From NCBI GenBank assembly GCA_965248635.1, contig OZ252114.1:3348001-3412000 (forward strand): DNA of 64,000 nt, in the 5' to 3' direction. The position numbers and the translations under genes were made by a program. This DNA comes from CBDAPI01 sp965248635 (GTDB taxonomy: Bacteria; Acidobacteriota; UBA6911; RPQK01; CBDAPI01). Every line of letters begins with the position of its first letter. The stretch's first letter is position 1. The notes beneath the pieces were generated by a model. The model worked only from the letters and a program-made list of their open reading frames with translations. It had not been told where the DNA came from and searched no databases. Below are positions 33,921 through 42,326 of this stretch, in pieces.

Positions 33921-34633
33921 TACGCTCCCAGTTGGCAGGACTCTCCTGGACTCAATTCCAGGAGCTCGACGCCGGCAGGGAGGAGGGGGGCCAGGTGCTC
34001 CGGGGTGCCCGTCAAAAACGGGAAGGTGCCGTAGTGCATGGGGATGATTGTCGGGGCCTGGATAAGGCGCACAGCATGGGCGGCTTCTTCTGCTCCCATG
34101 GTGTACACATCCCCAATGGGAAGAAACGCGACCTGGGGATGATAGATCTCCCGGATCAAAGCCATGTCCCCAAATACGCAGGTGTCTCCAGCATAGTAGA
34201 GGCGAAAGTTGTTTTCGAACTGAAGGATGAACCCTGCGGCCGATCCCAGGTAGACAATCGTTCCATCTTCCTCGACAACACCGCTGCTGTGCTTGGCGTC
34301 GATCATAGTGGCTCGGATTCCATCGAAAACAACCGTTCCACCTTTGTTCATCGAAGTGATGTTGCCGACTCCCTTCGACTCGAGCCAGACACCCATTTCA
34401 TAAGCGCAGGCAATCTGCGGTTTGTGCTGCTTTGCGATTTCGACCGCATCCGATACGTGATCCGGATGCCCATGCGTAATCAACAGGATGTCGATGGGTG
34501 GAAGTTGCTTGTCCTGCTCCGGGCAGGCAGGGTTCCCTCCGACCCAGGCCTCCATCAGAATTGTCTTACCACGGGGTGACCGGAAAAGAAACGTGCTGTG
34601 TCCCAGATACTTGACTTCTACGCTGCCCTTCAC
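33920..34633 (-). CDS. Metal-dependent hydrolase, UPF0173 (MBL fold)
   Basis: Start chosen at GTG 34633 because AGGAGGAGAG lies directly upstream; the frame reaches further (34789), but that part overlaps folB. The 237-residue protein has VKYLGHSTFLF, the zinc motif THGHPDHVSDA, YYAGDTCVFGD, and MHYGTFPFLTG, a typical UPF0173 set. The exact reaction is unknown in this family. It is coupled to ygfZ. Confidence 0.85.
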   Translation of the reverse strand: MKGSVEVKYLGHSTFLFRSPRGKTILMEAWVGGNPACPEQDKQLPPIDILLITHGHPDHVSDAVEIAKQHKPQIACAYEMGVWLESKGVGNITSMNKGGTVVFDGIRATMIDAKHSSGVVEEDGTIVYLGSAAGFILQFENNFRLYYAGDTCVFGDMALIREIYHPQVAFLPIGDVYTMGAEEAAHAVRLIQAPTIIPMHYGTFPFLTGTPEHLAPLLPAGVELLELSPGESCQLGA

Positions 34634-34699
34634 GCTGCTCTCCTCCTCTCCCCCTGTGCTGAATATACCTTGCCGGGCCGTGGCAGTAAACTGCCCCTT

Positions 34700-34720
34700 G
34701 TTGACCGTTGACTGTTGACC
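34700..34720. repeat. Period-7 array GTTGACC-GTTGACT-GTTGACC
   Basis: Three 7-base units between the divergent starts of the UPF0173 gene and folB, 49 bases from the folB start. Same unit as at 8653-8659. Confidence 0.75.
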
Positions 34721-34769
34721 ACCCGATACTGAGAGTGAACTTCGGACTCTTTCAAGGAGATAGTGGAAA

Positions 34770-35144
34770 TTGGCGGGCCACATCGTCATCGAAGGGATAG
34801 AGTGCAGAGCCCGGATTGGGGTCTCTGAACAGGAAAGGGCACAGTACCAGCCCCTGGAAGTGAATGTGCGGTTGCATTACTCAATGGACGCGGCCATCAA
34901 CACCGACTCCCCGGAGCTCTCCATCGATTACGAGACAGTCGTACGGTCGATCCAGGATGAAGTGGCTCAAAAAGAGTGCTCGCTTCTGGAAACGATGGCG
35001 GGACACGTCTGTGACGTGTTGCTGCGCGATCCCCGAGTAGAAAAAGTGGAGGCTGAGGTCTGGAAGTTTCCGAAGTCGCTGCAGGGAGAGATTCGCCGGG
35101 TCGCCGTTCACCTGGTGTGCTGTCCCGGAAGTTCGCGGGGTTAA
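34770..35144 (+). CDS. folB: Dihydroneopterin aldolase
   Basis: TTG 34770, preceded by AAGGAGA, begins a 124-residue protein: IVIEGIECRARIGVSEQERAQYQPLEVNVRLHY (catalytic Glu in GVSEQER), TDSPELSIDYETVV and the conserved Lys in VWKFPKSL. It converts dihydroneopterin to 6-hydroxymethyl-dihydropterin for folate synthesis. folK, the next enzyme, is at 49095. Confidence 0.9.
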   Translation: MAGHIVIEGIECRARIGVSEQERAQYQPLEVNVRLHYSMDAAINTDSPELSIDYETVVRSIQDEVAQKECSLLETMAGHVCDVLLRDPRVEKVEAEVWKFPKSLQGEIRRVAVHLVCCPGSSRG

Positions 35145-35167
35145 TTCGGGATGGATTTTCGTCCACC

Positions 35168-35506
35168 TCAGCCGAATTTCTTGAGAACCTCCGAGAGCGA
35201 ATTCTCAGATTCTTGAAGAACGTGGTCGGCACCAGCGGTCCTGGCTCCCTCTAGCAGGGCCTGCCCCGGGTTCCGGCCAAAAGCAATCACCGGCAGCCCG
35301 GGGTTTCGCTGTTTCACCTGAACGATCAATGAGGTAGGGCTGATACCCTGGGCATCCAGGTCGACCAGGATAGCCGCGGGGCTACTTTCAACCTCAGGGA
35401 GGAATTTGTAAATAGAGGACACCACCTTGAGCTCAACCCCTGCCTCCCGAGCTGTCCGACTGATTTCTGCCTGGGCGAATAGATCTGTTATGTAGGCAAC
35501 GATCAT
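35168..35506 (-). CDS. Response-regulator-receiver-like protein (degenerate)
   Basis: A 112-residue alpha/beta protein. MIVAYITDLFAQAEI, then AAILVDLDAQGIS and LPVIAFGRN, then AGADHVLQESENSLSEVL follow the strand order of REC domains. The acidic pair is partly present, but the conserved Thr/Ser and Lys of the switch region are not in the usual places. A non-phosphorylated receiver-like module is the best guess. Confidence 0.5.
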   Translation of the reverse strand: MIVAYITDLFAQAEISRTAREAGVELKVVSSIYKFLPEVESSPAAILVDLDAQGISPTSLIVQVKQRNPGLPVIAFGRNPGQALLEGARTAGADHVLQESENSLSEVLKKFG

Positions 35507-35563
35507 TTCTTTGAATGCTCGGCCCGTTGTCCAGTGCTACCGAAGGAGAGCGGGCTTCTTCGT

Positions 35564-35893
35564 TCAGACGATGAAAGATTGCCCACAGCTACAGGTCTTG
35601 GAGGCATTCGGGTTTACAAATGCAAAGCCCTGCTGCATCAGGTCTCCCTGCCAGTCGAGAGTCATTCCCTTGAGATAAAGATAGCTCTTAAGGTCAACGA
35701 AAACCATCGCTTCATCAGTACCGAACACTTTGTCCCCCGGCCGGCTGCATTCCTCGAAACGAATCACGTAGCTCAGACCGGAACAGCCGCCTCCCTTGAC
35801 GCCCAGCCGCAGCCCTGCGCCCTGGGAAAGACCCTGATTCTCTGCTCCCTGTTTGATGCGTTCGGCAGCTTTGTCCGTTACCAGAATCGACAT
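35564..35893 (-). CDS. Iron-sulfur cluster assembly accessory protein (IscA/ErpA/HesB type)
   Basis: The 109-residue protein from ATG 35893 contains ILVTDKAAERIKQ, LRLGVKGGGCSGLSYVIRFEE and SKTCSCGQSFIV. These place the three conserved cysteines (C-x~65-C-x-C) of A-type Fe-S carriers. It delivers clusters to apoenzymes. A second Fe-S carrier (Mrp) and YgfZ are in the same window but not in the same operon. Confidence 0.93.
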   Translation of the reverse strand: MSILVTDKAAERIKQGAENQGLSQGAGLRLGVKGGGCSGLSYVIRFEECSRPGDKVFGTDEAMVFVDLKSYLYLKGMTLDWQGDLMQQGFAFVNPNASKTCSCGQSFIV

Positions 35894-35946
35894 GACATTC
35901 TCGCTGGTGTTCAATATCTAGTATAGCAGGCCTGAGTCCCGGAAAC

Positions 35947-36681
35947 ATGAATCGTCGGACGTGGAACGTGGAACGTGGAACGTGGAACCCCCGACCCTCA
36001 CCGCACCGCCTTGCCTCCATCATCCTGGCAGCCGGTCGATCGGTGCGGCTGGGACAGCCCAAGGCGCTGCTTCAGGTTTCAGAACGCGAAGTAGCCTGGA
36101 GTCGAATTCTGAGGCAACATTTGTCCTGCGGCCTGACGCCCCGTCTCGTCGCCTCGGAAGAACTGAGCGGCTGGGTGGGCGACGCGGGTCTTCCAGCCCG
36201 GTTCCTAATCATCAATCGGGAACCCCAGAAAGGGCCTCTGCACAGCCTGCAACTGGCGCTGCAGGAACTGACGCGGGCTTCAGGTATCCTGCTCCATCCT
36301 GTCGACCATCCTCTCGTCTCCAAAGCTACGGTGCTGGCCTTGAAGACCCGGCACTTCTCCAGACCCGACTGCATACTCATTCCGACGTCGAACGGGCGGA
36401 AGGGGCACCCGGTGGTCTTCCCCTCACGGTTCTTTCGCGACCTGGCGGGCGCACCCCTCGAGCAGGGAGCCAGGTTCGTGGTTCGCGGCCACCCGGGGGC
36501 GGTCCACCATGTGGAGGTCAGAGACGAGGGAATCCAGGCAAATCTGAACCGGCCGGAAGATCTTCGCAGCTGGAGGAATCTGGGTCGCTGGCCCCGCTTT
36601 CCCACCGGGGGACTTGGAACGTTCAGTAGGTCGGCATCGACGGATCGATTTCCTGCGCCCAGGCCAGAATCCCACCTTTGA
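35947..36681 (+). CDS. MobA/MocA-like nucleotidyltransferase
   Basis: The core starts at LASIILAAGRSVRLGQPKALLQV (nucleotide-binding LAAGxSxRxGxxK), with HPVDHPLVSKATV as the metal-binding loop, and HPVVFPSRFFRDL. It is a molybdenum-cofactor cytidylyl- or guanylyltransferase-like enzyme. The first ~18 residues (NRRTWNVERGTWNVERGTWNPRP on translation) are encoded by a 7-base repeat array, so the true start could be the in-frame GTG at 35968 or lie outside the open frame. The C-terminal ~35 residues overlap the opposite moeB gene and are poorly conserved. Confidence 0.7.
   Translation: MNRRTWNVERGTWNPRPSPHRLASIILAAGRSVRLGQPKALLQVSEREVAWSRILRQHLSCGLTPRLVASEELSGWVGDAGLPARFLIINREPQKGPLHSLQLALQELTRASGILLHPVDHPLVSKATVLALKTRHFSRPDCILIPTSNGRKGHPVVFPSRFFRDLAGAPLEQGARFVVRGHPGAVHHVEVRDEGIQANLNRPEDLRSWRNLGRWPRFPTGGLGTFSRSASTDRFPAPRPESHL
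35961..35988. repeat. Period-7 array GTGGAAC x4 inside the MocA-like 5' end
   Basis: Four perfect GTGGAAC units (GTTCCAC on the other strand). Here the array is inside an open reading frame and adds a WN-VERGTWN-type peptide. Confidence 0.9.
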
Positions 36682-37768
36682 GGTTTCTCATCTTGGAGAA
36701 TCCGCGACCCTGCAGCTGCCGAATGGCCGTGGCGCTCCGCACTCCTGACCTGCAATGCACGACCATTTCCTTCTCGGGATCCAGTTCGTCCACGCGGTTC
36801 ATCAGCACGGGAAGGGGAATCACGACGGAGCCTTCCAGCCGGCAAATGTCAATCTCATATGGATTCCGAACGTCGAGGACGACCAGGTCCAGGCCCGCCT
36901 CCAGCTCCTGTTGAAGCTGCGTTACAGTCACTTCGACAACCTCTTCTTCCTCTTCTTCCTCGACTTGGCCCACTCCGCAGAACTGTTCGTAGTCGATCAG
37001 CTTGTCGATCGTCGGATGCTCGCCACAGATGGGGCAGCCGGGATCCGGCCGCAAGCGCACTTCGCGGAAGCTGAGTTCGAGGGCATCGAAAAGCAGCAGC
37101 CGACCCACCATGGGCCGTCCAATGTCTAGAAGCAGCTTGATAACCTCTGTTGCCTGAATGGTCCCGACCATCCCCGGGAGAATTCCCAGAACGCCTCCTT
37201 CGGCGCAGGAAGGAACTAGCCCGGGAGGCGGAGGTTCCGGGTAGAGGCACCGATAGCAGGGCCCCCCCGGGACTCCGAAAACGGAGGCCTGTCCCTCAAA
37301 ACGAAAAATGCTGCCGTAGACATTCGGTTTGCCCGTGAGGACACAGGCATCATTCACCAGGTAGCGAGTGGGAAAGTTGTCCGTTCCATCTGCGATGACA
37401 TCGTAACTTCGAAAGAGTTCGAGCGCATTCTCGGAACTGAGCCGAGTCTCGTGCACCTCGACCTTGACGTTCGGGTTGATGGCTTCCAGCTTGTCTTTCG
37501 CGGAGGCCAGCTTGGACCGTCCGACATCGCTGGTGGTATGAATGATCTGGCGCTGCAGGTTGCTGAATTCAACAACATCAAAATCGACCATTCCCAGCCG
37601 TCCCACGCCTGCGGCAGCCAGGTAAAGAGCCATCGGCGAGCCCAGGCCGCCGGCTCCGATGCAGAGCACACTCGAGTTCTTGAGCCGTTCCTGCCCTTCG
37701 ACGCCCATCTCGGGAAGCATGAGATGGCGGCTGTAGCGCTGGATTTCTTCAGGGGTCAGGCCGGGCAT
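36623..37768 (-). CDS. moeB: MoeB/ThiF-type adenylyltransferase with C-terminal rhodanese domain (MoeZ-like)
   Basis: A 381-residue E1-like protein. Residues 1-245 form the adenylylation domain: RYSRHLMLPEMGVEGQERL, IGAGGLGSPMALYLAAAGVG, DFDVVEFSNLQRQ, ADGTDNFPTRYLVND, and zinc cysteines in CYRCLYP and CPICG. An acidic linker (EEEEEEEV) leads to a rhodanese domain with the active-site loop HCRSGVRSA. It activates the C-terminal glycine of a small sulfur carrier and supplies the sulfur. The carrier gene lies immediately upstream, overlapping by 13 bases. Confidence 0.93.
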   Translation of the reverse strand: MPGLTPEEIQRYSRHLMLPEMGVEGQERLKNSSVLCIGAGGLGSPMALYLAAAGVGRLGMVDFDVVEFSNLQRQIIHTTSDVGRSKLASAKDKLEAINPNVKVEVHETRLSSENALELFRSYDVIADGTDNFPTRYLVNDACVLTGKPNVYGSIFRFEGQASVFGVPGGPCYRCLYPEPPPPGLVPSCAEGGVLGILPGMVGTIQATEVIKLLLDIGRPMVGRLLLFDALELSFREVRLRPDPGCPICGEHPTIDKLIDYEQFCGVGQVEEEEEEEVVEVTVTQLQQELEAGLDLVVLDVRNPYEIDICRLEGSVVIPLPVLMNRVDELDPEKEMVVHCRSGVRSATAIRQLQGRGFSKMRNLKGGILAWAQEIDPSMPTY

Positions 37769-38055
37769 TTTGATCTCTCCTGGGCACCTCCCGCAATAGC
37801 CGGTACGATGCTGACTTCGTCGCCGGATGCAACCGGAGTGTCGCCTTTTTGCAGGTAGCGAATATCCTCGTCATTCAGATAGACGTTCACGAATCGACGC
37901 AATCGACCCTGGTCATCATAAAGGTGTTTCGAGAGCTGACTGTGTCGCTCGACCAGTTGGGCCAGCACCTCGTCCACAGTCTGACCGTTGACTTCCAGGG
38001 TATCCTGGCCTTCCACGTATTGCCGGAGAGGTGTTGGTATGAAAACCGTTGCCAT
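37756..38055 (-). CDS. MoaD/ThiS-family sulfur carrier with a tail after the diglycine
   Basis: A 99-residue ubiquitin-like protein: MATVFIPTPLRQYVEGQDTL, RLRRFVNVYLNDEDIRYLQ, SGDEVSIVPAIAGG. This resembles CysO-type carriers more than MoaD proper. Unlike most, GG is not the end: nine residues (AQERSKCPA) follow, and the coding of this tail also contains the AGGAG ribosome site of moeB. Either the tail must be removed before adenylation, as with QbsE and other JAMM-protease-processed carriers, or the functional stop has been lost. Confidence 0.85.
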   Translation of the reverse strand: MATVFIPTPLRQYVEGQDTLEVNGQTVDEVLAQLVERHSQLSKHLYDDQGRLRRFVNVYLNDEDIRYLQKGDTPVASGDEVSIVPAIAGGAQERSKCPA

Positions 38056-38131
38056 TTATTCTTCTCCTTTTCTCTGCAAACAGATGCTGATTGCTCTCGA
38101 TTGGATTCAGTTTACACCAAGTTGCGCCTTC

Positions 38132-38971
38132 TCAGGCTCCTACAAACTCAACCTGAACTCGGTGCGGGATCCATCCGGCCTGGTGGCCACGATCCAGAAA
38201 CAACTGGACTGCCCGGCGACCACTATCCTGGTAATCCAAGGTGCGTTCGTTTACGTACATCCCCACAAATCGATCGCCCTTTGAGGGGTCCAGACCGCGA
38301 CCAAACTGAAGCGCATAGTTGAGAGCTTCCTCTCTGTGAGCGAGCGAGAATTCGATGCTCTCGGCGATGCAGGCCGCAATCCGGGACATCTTCTTCTGGC
38401 CCAGATCCCTCCGGATCACGTTTCCGCCCAGGGGCAGGGGGAGCCCGGTCTCGTCCTGCCACCAGCGACCCAGATCGATCACCTGACGAAGATCATGGTC
38501 GCGATAGAAAAGCTGTCCCTCGTGAATGATCACACCGGCGTCCACCCCTCCAGCCTTAACCACGTCAATGATCTCGTCAAAAGGGACCACCGAACACTCA
38601 CAGTCCGCCTCCAGAAGCTTGAGCGAAAGGAAGGCCGAGGTCCGGAGGCCCGGCACGGCAATCCGCTTTCCTTTCAGTTCTGAAAGTTCCAGTGGAGCCC
38701 TGCTGACCACCTTCGGACCATATCCCTCGCCCATGCTTGCGCCGCTGTTGAGAAGCGCATACTTATCGGCGATATAGGCGTAGGCGTGAATGCTGATGGC
38801 GGAGACATCGTACTGGCCGGCGGAGGCCGCCTGATTCAGGGTCTCGATGTCCTGCAGCTGGTGTACGAATTCGAACGCTCCAGTGTCAATCTTGTCGGTT
38901 GCCATCGCATAGAACATGAACGCGTCATCACTGTCGGGGCTGTGGGCAACCGTAATCATTTCCTTGCTCAT
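38132..38971 (-). CDS. mqnD: 1,4-dihydroxy-6-naphthoate synthase (futalosine pathway)
   Basis: A 279-residue periplasmic-binding-protein-fold enzyme beginning ITVAHSPDSDDAFMFYAMATDKID. It has DVSAISIHAYAYIADKY, LKGKRIAVPGLRTSAFLSLKL and GVIIHEGQLFY (the conserved His). HSPDSDDAFMFYA is typical of MqnD, which converts cyclic dehypoxanthine futalosine to 1,4-dihydroxy-6-naphthoate. The organism therefore makes menaquinone by the futalosine route. The start overlaps the HAD gene stop by four bases (coupled). Confidence 0.88.
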   Translation of the reverse strand: MSKEMITVAHSPDSDDAFMFYAMATDKIDTGAFEFVHQLQDIETLNQAASAGQYDVSAISIHAYAYIADKYALLNSGASMGEGYGPKVVSRAPLELSELKGKRIAVPGLRTSAFLSLKLLEADCECSVVPFDEIIDVVKAGGVDAGVIIHEGQLFYRDHDLRQVIDLGRWWQDETGLPLPLGGNVIRRDLGQKKMSRIAACIAESIEFSLAHREEALNYALQFGRGLDPSKGDRFVGMYVNERTLDYQDSGRRAVQLFLDRGHQAGWIPHRVQVEFVGA

Positions 38972-39762
38972 TCGTCCCTGTCCCTCCTCATGGGCCGCGA
39001 TGATGCTGACCTCAGCGATTTGCCCTGCATGCCATAACCCCGCAAGCGGGTTATGACCTCACCAAGATGCTCAATTCTATCCGCCTTAAAACGCCTGTGT
39101 CTGCCCGCCGGATCGTACAAAACGGGTCTGATTCCAGCCCCCATCGCTCCCCGCCAGTCGTCTTCTGGATCATCCCCCACGTGGCAACAGTCCCCTGGCC
39201 GCAGCGAGAGGCGTTTGAGCGCCAGGCGGAAAATTCCCGGGTCCGGTTTCGCAAAGCCGGCACCACTCGAGAATACAACTTCCGACAACAAGTGTGCGAT
39301 CCCGAGAATCTCGAGCAGGCCGGGCAACCGGGAGTCGAAGTTCGAAACAACCGCAACTCGTACGGAGCGCCTCTGCAACTCTTCCAGTACCTCGCTGCAA
39401 CCCGGTTCCAGGGCCCACGCCTCCGAGGTCGAGTACAGATGATAGAGAGAGTCAAAGAATCCGCCAAAATCCGAGATTTCTGCAATGCCCTGGAAGGTCT
39501 CCTTCACAACCCGTCTCCACCAGTCTCTCTCGAGTCTGCCGATCTGTGAAAGGTCCGGTTCGTGAAACAGGAGTGGCTCGTGGCGGGAAAAGACTCGCCG
39601 AAAAGAACCATCCATTCGTTGACAGAGCTCCCTTGAGAATGGCTCCTGGAGTCCAAAGGCACGGGCGTGGGTGGCATAGGTCGATCCCACCGGTTCCTTC
39701 AGTCGAATGAGTGTACCGGCGGCGTCAAAGAAGACCGCTTCGGGTGATTCCGGACTCCTCAT
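38968..39762 (-). CDS. HAD-superfamily hydrolase (HDHD3-like)
   Basis: A 264-residue HAD protein. Motif I is VFFDAAGTLIRL, with the nucleophile Asp but Ala in place of the usual second Asp, as in HDHD3-like members. Motif II is VVSNFDSR, motif III GFAKPDPGIF, motif IV HVGDDPEDDWRGA. A C-terminal extension follows. Likely a small-molecule phosphatase. It is coupled to mqnD, so it may act on a phosphorylated menaquinone intermediate or be merely adjacent. Confidence 0.8.
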   Translation of the reverse strand: MRSPESPEAVFFDAAGTLIRLKEPVGSTYATHARAFGLQEPFSRELCQRMDGSFRRVFSRHEPLLFHEPDLSQIGRLERDWWRRVVKETFQGIAEISDFGGFFDSLYHLYSTSEAWALEPGCSEVLEELQRRSVRVAVVSNFDSRLPGLLEILGIAHLLSEVVFSSGAGFAKPDPGIFRLALKRLSLRPGDCCHVGDDPEDDWRGAMGAGIRPVLYDPAGRHRRFKADRIEHLGEVITRLRGYGMQGKSLRSASSRPMRRDRDE

Positions 39763-39771
39763 CCTGCCCGG

Positions 39772-40431
39772 TCAGGCCATCCCGACCAGGAAGGGATTCG
39801 TCCTGCGCTCCTGTCCGATCGTCGTCTGCGGCCCGTGGCCGGGGTAGAGGATTCCCTCATCTCCGAGCGGCAACACTCGCTCCTGAATGCTGCGGAGAAG
39901 AACCTCAGAGGATCCCCCGGGAAGGTCGGTTCGCCCGATCGAGCCCTGAAAGACCACGTCCCCGCAAAATATATGTTGCCCTGCCTCGAAGCAGACATGT
40001 CCCGGCGAATGTCCGGGAGTCAGGTGAACTTTGAACTCGAGACCAGCCAGTTCCAGCACCTGGTGGTCGGTCAGTTCGAAGTCAATCGGTGGAGCGGGCC
40101 CGTATTGACAGCCAAACAACTGGGCCTGGGTGGGAAGGGAGTCGTAGAGACGGTTGTCTTCGGGATGCAGATAGATGGGAGCCTCATGTTGCTCGCGCAC
40201 CCTGGCAATTCCAGAGATGTGATCCATATGGGCATGGGTCAGCAGGATGGCTACAAGTTCTCGTTGCCGTTGAGAGATCAGCTCCAACATCGACTCCGCT
40301 TCGTCACCCGGGTCAATGTAGACCGCTTCGCTGGAGTCCGGGGACCCGACCAGGTAGCCATTCTTGTAGAAGGGCCCGATGGCTTGTGAGTCGATCAGCG
40401 GCGGGTTTTCCCCAGTTCGTGAGTTTCTCAT
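39772..40431 (-). CDS. MBL-fold hydrolase, glyoxalase II-like
   Basis: A 219-residue metallo-beta-lactamase fold protein with LLTHAHMDHISGI, TPGHSPGHVCF, IFCGDVVFQGSIGRTDL and LYPGHGPQTTIG, all metal ligands of the glyoxalase II subgroup. It could hydrolyse S-lactoylglutathione-type thioesters or act as a persulfide dioxygenase. It lies 9 bases upstream of the HAD gene, with which it forms a small operon ending in mqnD. Confidence 0.85.
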   Translation of the reverse strand: MRNSRTGENPPLIDSQAIGPFYKNGYLVGSPDSSEAVYIDPGDEAESMLELISQRQRELVAILLTHAHMDHISGIARVREQHEAPIYLHPEDNRLYDSLPTQAQLFGCQYGPAPPIDFELTDHQVLELAGLEFKVHLTPGHSPGHVCFEAGQHIFCGDVVFQGSIGRTDLPGGSSEVLLRSIQERVLPLGDEGILYPGHGPQTTIGQERRTNPFLVGMA

Positions 40432-40565
40432 CTTTCCGTGGGTTTCTGGCGGCTTTTCGGAAGCAAACCATCCATCCAGTTAAATATTCTTTCACACTCC
40501 CCCGATACCATTTGGATCACTGAAATTACTGAGTTGAGAGGCTCATTTACTAAACAGAGATCCAG

Positions 40566-42326
40566 GTGACGCAAACACGAACCGCGACTTCTCTACCTGG
40601 GGAGCGCGGGCTACTTCTCGCCTTGTCCATCTCGCTTCTTGCAGTGGGGGTGTGGATGGCCGTGAGGCAAAACTGGACCTGCGATGACGCCTATATCAGT
40701 TTCCGGTACGCCAGGAACCTGGTTGAAGGAATGGGCCTGGTCTTCAATGCAGGAGAACGGGTCGAGGGATTCACGAACTTTCTCTGGACCGTGTGGATAG
40801 CGATCGGCCTGAGACTGGGGTTCGGGCCAGAGAACTGGACCAGCTTCTGGGGCCTTACGGCCTATGCCGGATCTCTTGGATTACTCCTGCTCTTTCACCT
40901 GAACTTGCGGCGTACGGTGGATCGGAATGATATCAAGGCCTTTCCTGTGCCCGTAGCCCTGATTCTCGGAGTCGCCCACACCCACTGGCGAGAGTGGGCC
41001 ACCGGCGGCCTTGAAACATCTGTCCTCACGTTTGTACTACTGGCAGCCTACCTACTCGCCACCAACAGTCCTCTGACGCAGCCACGGGTCGCTCAACTGG
41101 CTCTGGTGATGGGCATCAGCCTGTACCTGCGACCGGACGCCATTGTCGCTGCTTCAGTGATGGGTGGCTTTGTTCTCCTGACCGCCCCCGAACGCCGCCA
41201 GGCGGCTATTCTCTATGCCGGCGTCCTGGGGACTCTCGCCCTCGTTCTCGCGCTGGGCAGGATCGGGTACTACGGCGAAGTCTTTCCAAACACGTACTAC
41301 GCCAAGAGTGCTTCCTCGCCGCAGTATGGTCAAGGGACCGTCTACCTGATCTTGTACTTTCATCGCTACTGGCCTCTGGTTCTTGCTGTGCTGCCGTTTT
41401 GGAGCCTCCGTACATACCTGATGGGAGGCCGTCGAAGTCTGGCTCCCGGTGGGCTGAGTGCCAAGATCTGGCTGGCCGCTGCCCTGGCCGCCTTCCACAT
41501 GCTCTACGTGGCTCCTATCGGGGGCGACTTCATGTTCACGAGGATGCTGATCCCGATCACTCCGTTTCTGCTGATTCTCCTGGAATTGGGAGTGATCGAC
41601 CGGCCAGGTGAAAACAGGCTTGTCAAGCTGGCTCTAACCGCGTTTCTGGTGCTGGGGATGGTAATGACCCCGGCACTTCCCACCGGTTCCAGATGGGTAG
41701 CTGGAGTAGCCGATGAACGGGCTGTTTATTCCCCCGCACATGTGGCTCAACTGGAGCGAGAGGCGGAGGTGTTGTCAAGGTTCATCCACGGGTTGGAAGT
41801 GCGTTTTCTCATGATGGGCAGCGAGGCTATTGTGGCTTATCGCACTCGGGTTCCGTTGGCCGTTGACCTTCACGGCCTGGTTGACCGCTTCACCGCACGG
41901 CAACCTCGCACGCCTGGTGGTCGCATCGGCCACAACAAGTTCATGCCTTTATCCTATGCAGTGAGTACGCGAAAAATCCATTTCATCATCCACGACACTT
42001 GGCACGGCAGCGAGGATGCCTCCGAATACATTCCCCGGTGGCCCATCAGATTCGGTGATTTGGTCGGACTGGTTCTTCATTGGGACGCGAGGATCATGGC
42101 CGATCTGGAGGCCAGAGATGCCGAGTTCGAAGACTTTCCCACTTTCCTTGACGGTTATCTGGCAGGGAATGCGGCCGGGAAGCCGACTCAGGTCAGAGAG
42201 GACTTTGAAACGTTCAAGAACTTCTATTTCGATCACAATGACGACCCTCAACGATTCGCTGCATTCCGTGAAATTCTCCGCGAAGTCTCCAGTGACCGAC
42301 CTGCCGGGGTCAGGGAATGGGAGTGA
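40566..42326 (+). CDS. GT-C-type membrane glycosyltransferase (arabinofuranosyltransferase-like)
   Basis: GTG 40566 begins a 586-residue protein with ~10 membrane helices and a large C-terminal periplasmic domain. The first loop has TCDDAYISFRYARNLVEG and GERVEGFTNFLWT, the signature of the AftB-like/TM-glycosyltransferase group found in many Gram-negatives. It probably transfers a sugar from a polyprenyl-phosphate donor. The next gene overlaps by ten bases. Confidence 0.75.
   Translation: MTQTRTATSLPGERGLLLALSISLLAVGVWMAVRQNWTCDDAYISFRYARNLVEGMGLVFNAGERVEGFTNFLWTVWIAIGLRLGFGPENWTSFWGLTAYAGSLGLLLLFHLNLRRTVDRNDIKAFPVPVALILGVAHTHWREWATGGLETSVLTFVLLAAYLLATNSPLTQPRVAQLALVMGISLYLRPDAIVAASVMGGFVLLTAPERRQAAILYAGVLGTLALVLALGRIGYYGEVFPNTYYAKSASSPQYGQGTVYLILYFHRYWPLVLAVLPFWSLRTYLMGGRRSLAPGGLSAKIWLAAALAAFHMLYVAPIGGDFMFTRMLIPITPFLLILLELGVIDRPGENRLVKLALTAFLVLGMVMTPALPTGSRWVAGVADERAVYSPAHVAQLEREAEVLSRFIHGLEVRFLMMGSEAIVAYRTRVPLAVDLHGLVDRFTARQPRTPGGRIGHNKFMPLSYAVSTRKIHFIIHDTWHGSEDASEYIPRWPIRFGDLVGLVLHWDARIMADLEARDAEFEDFPTFLDGYLAGNAAGKPTQVREDFETFKNFYFDHNDDPQRFAAFREILREVSSDRPAGVREWE

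Noticed and set aside
39033..39055. CATAACCC/GGGTTATG palindrome as a terminator
   Set aside because: It lies inside the HAD gene near its 3' end and has no T run.
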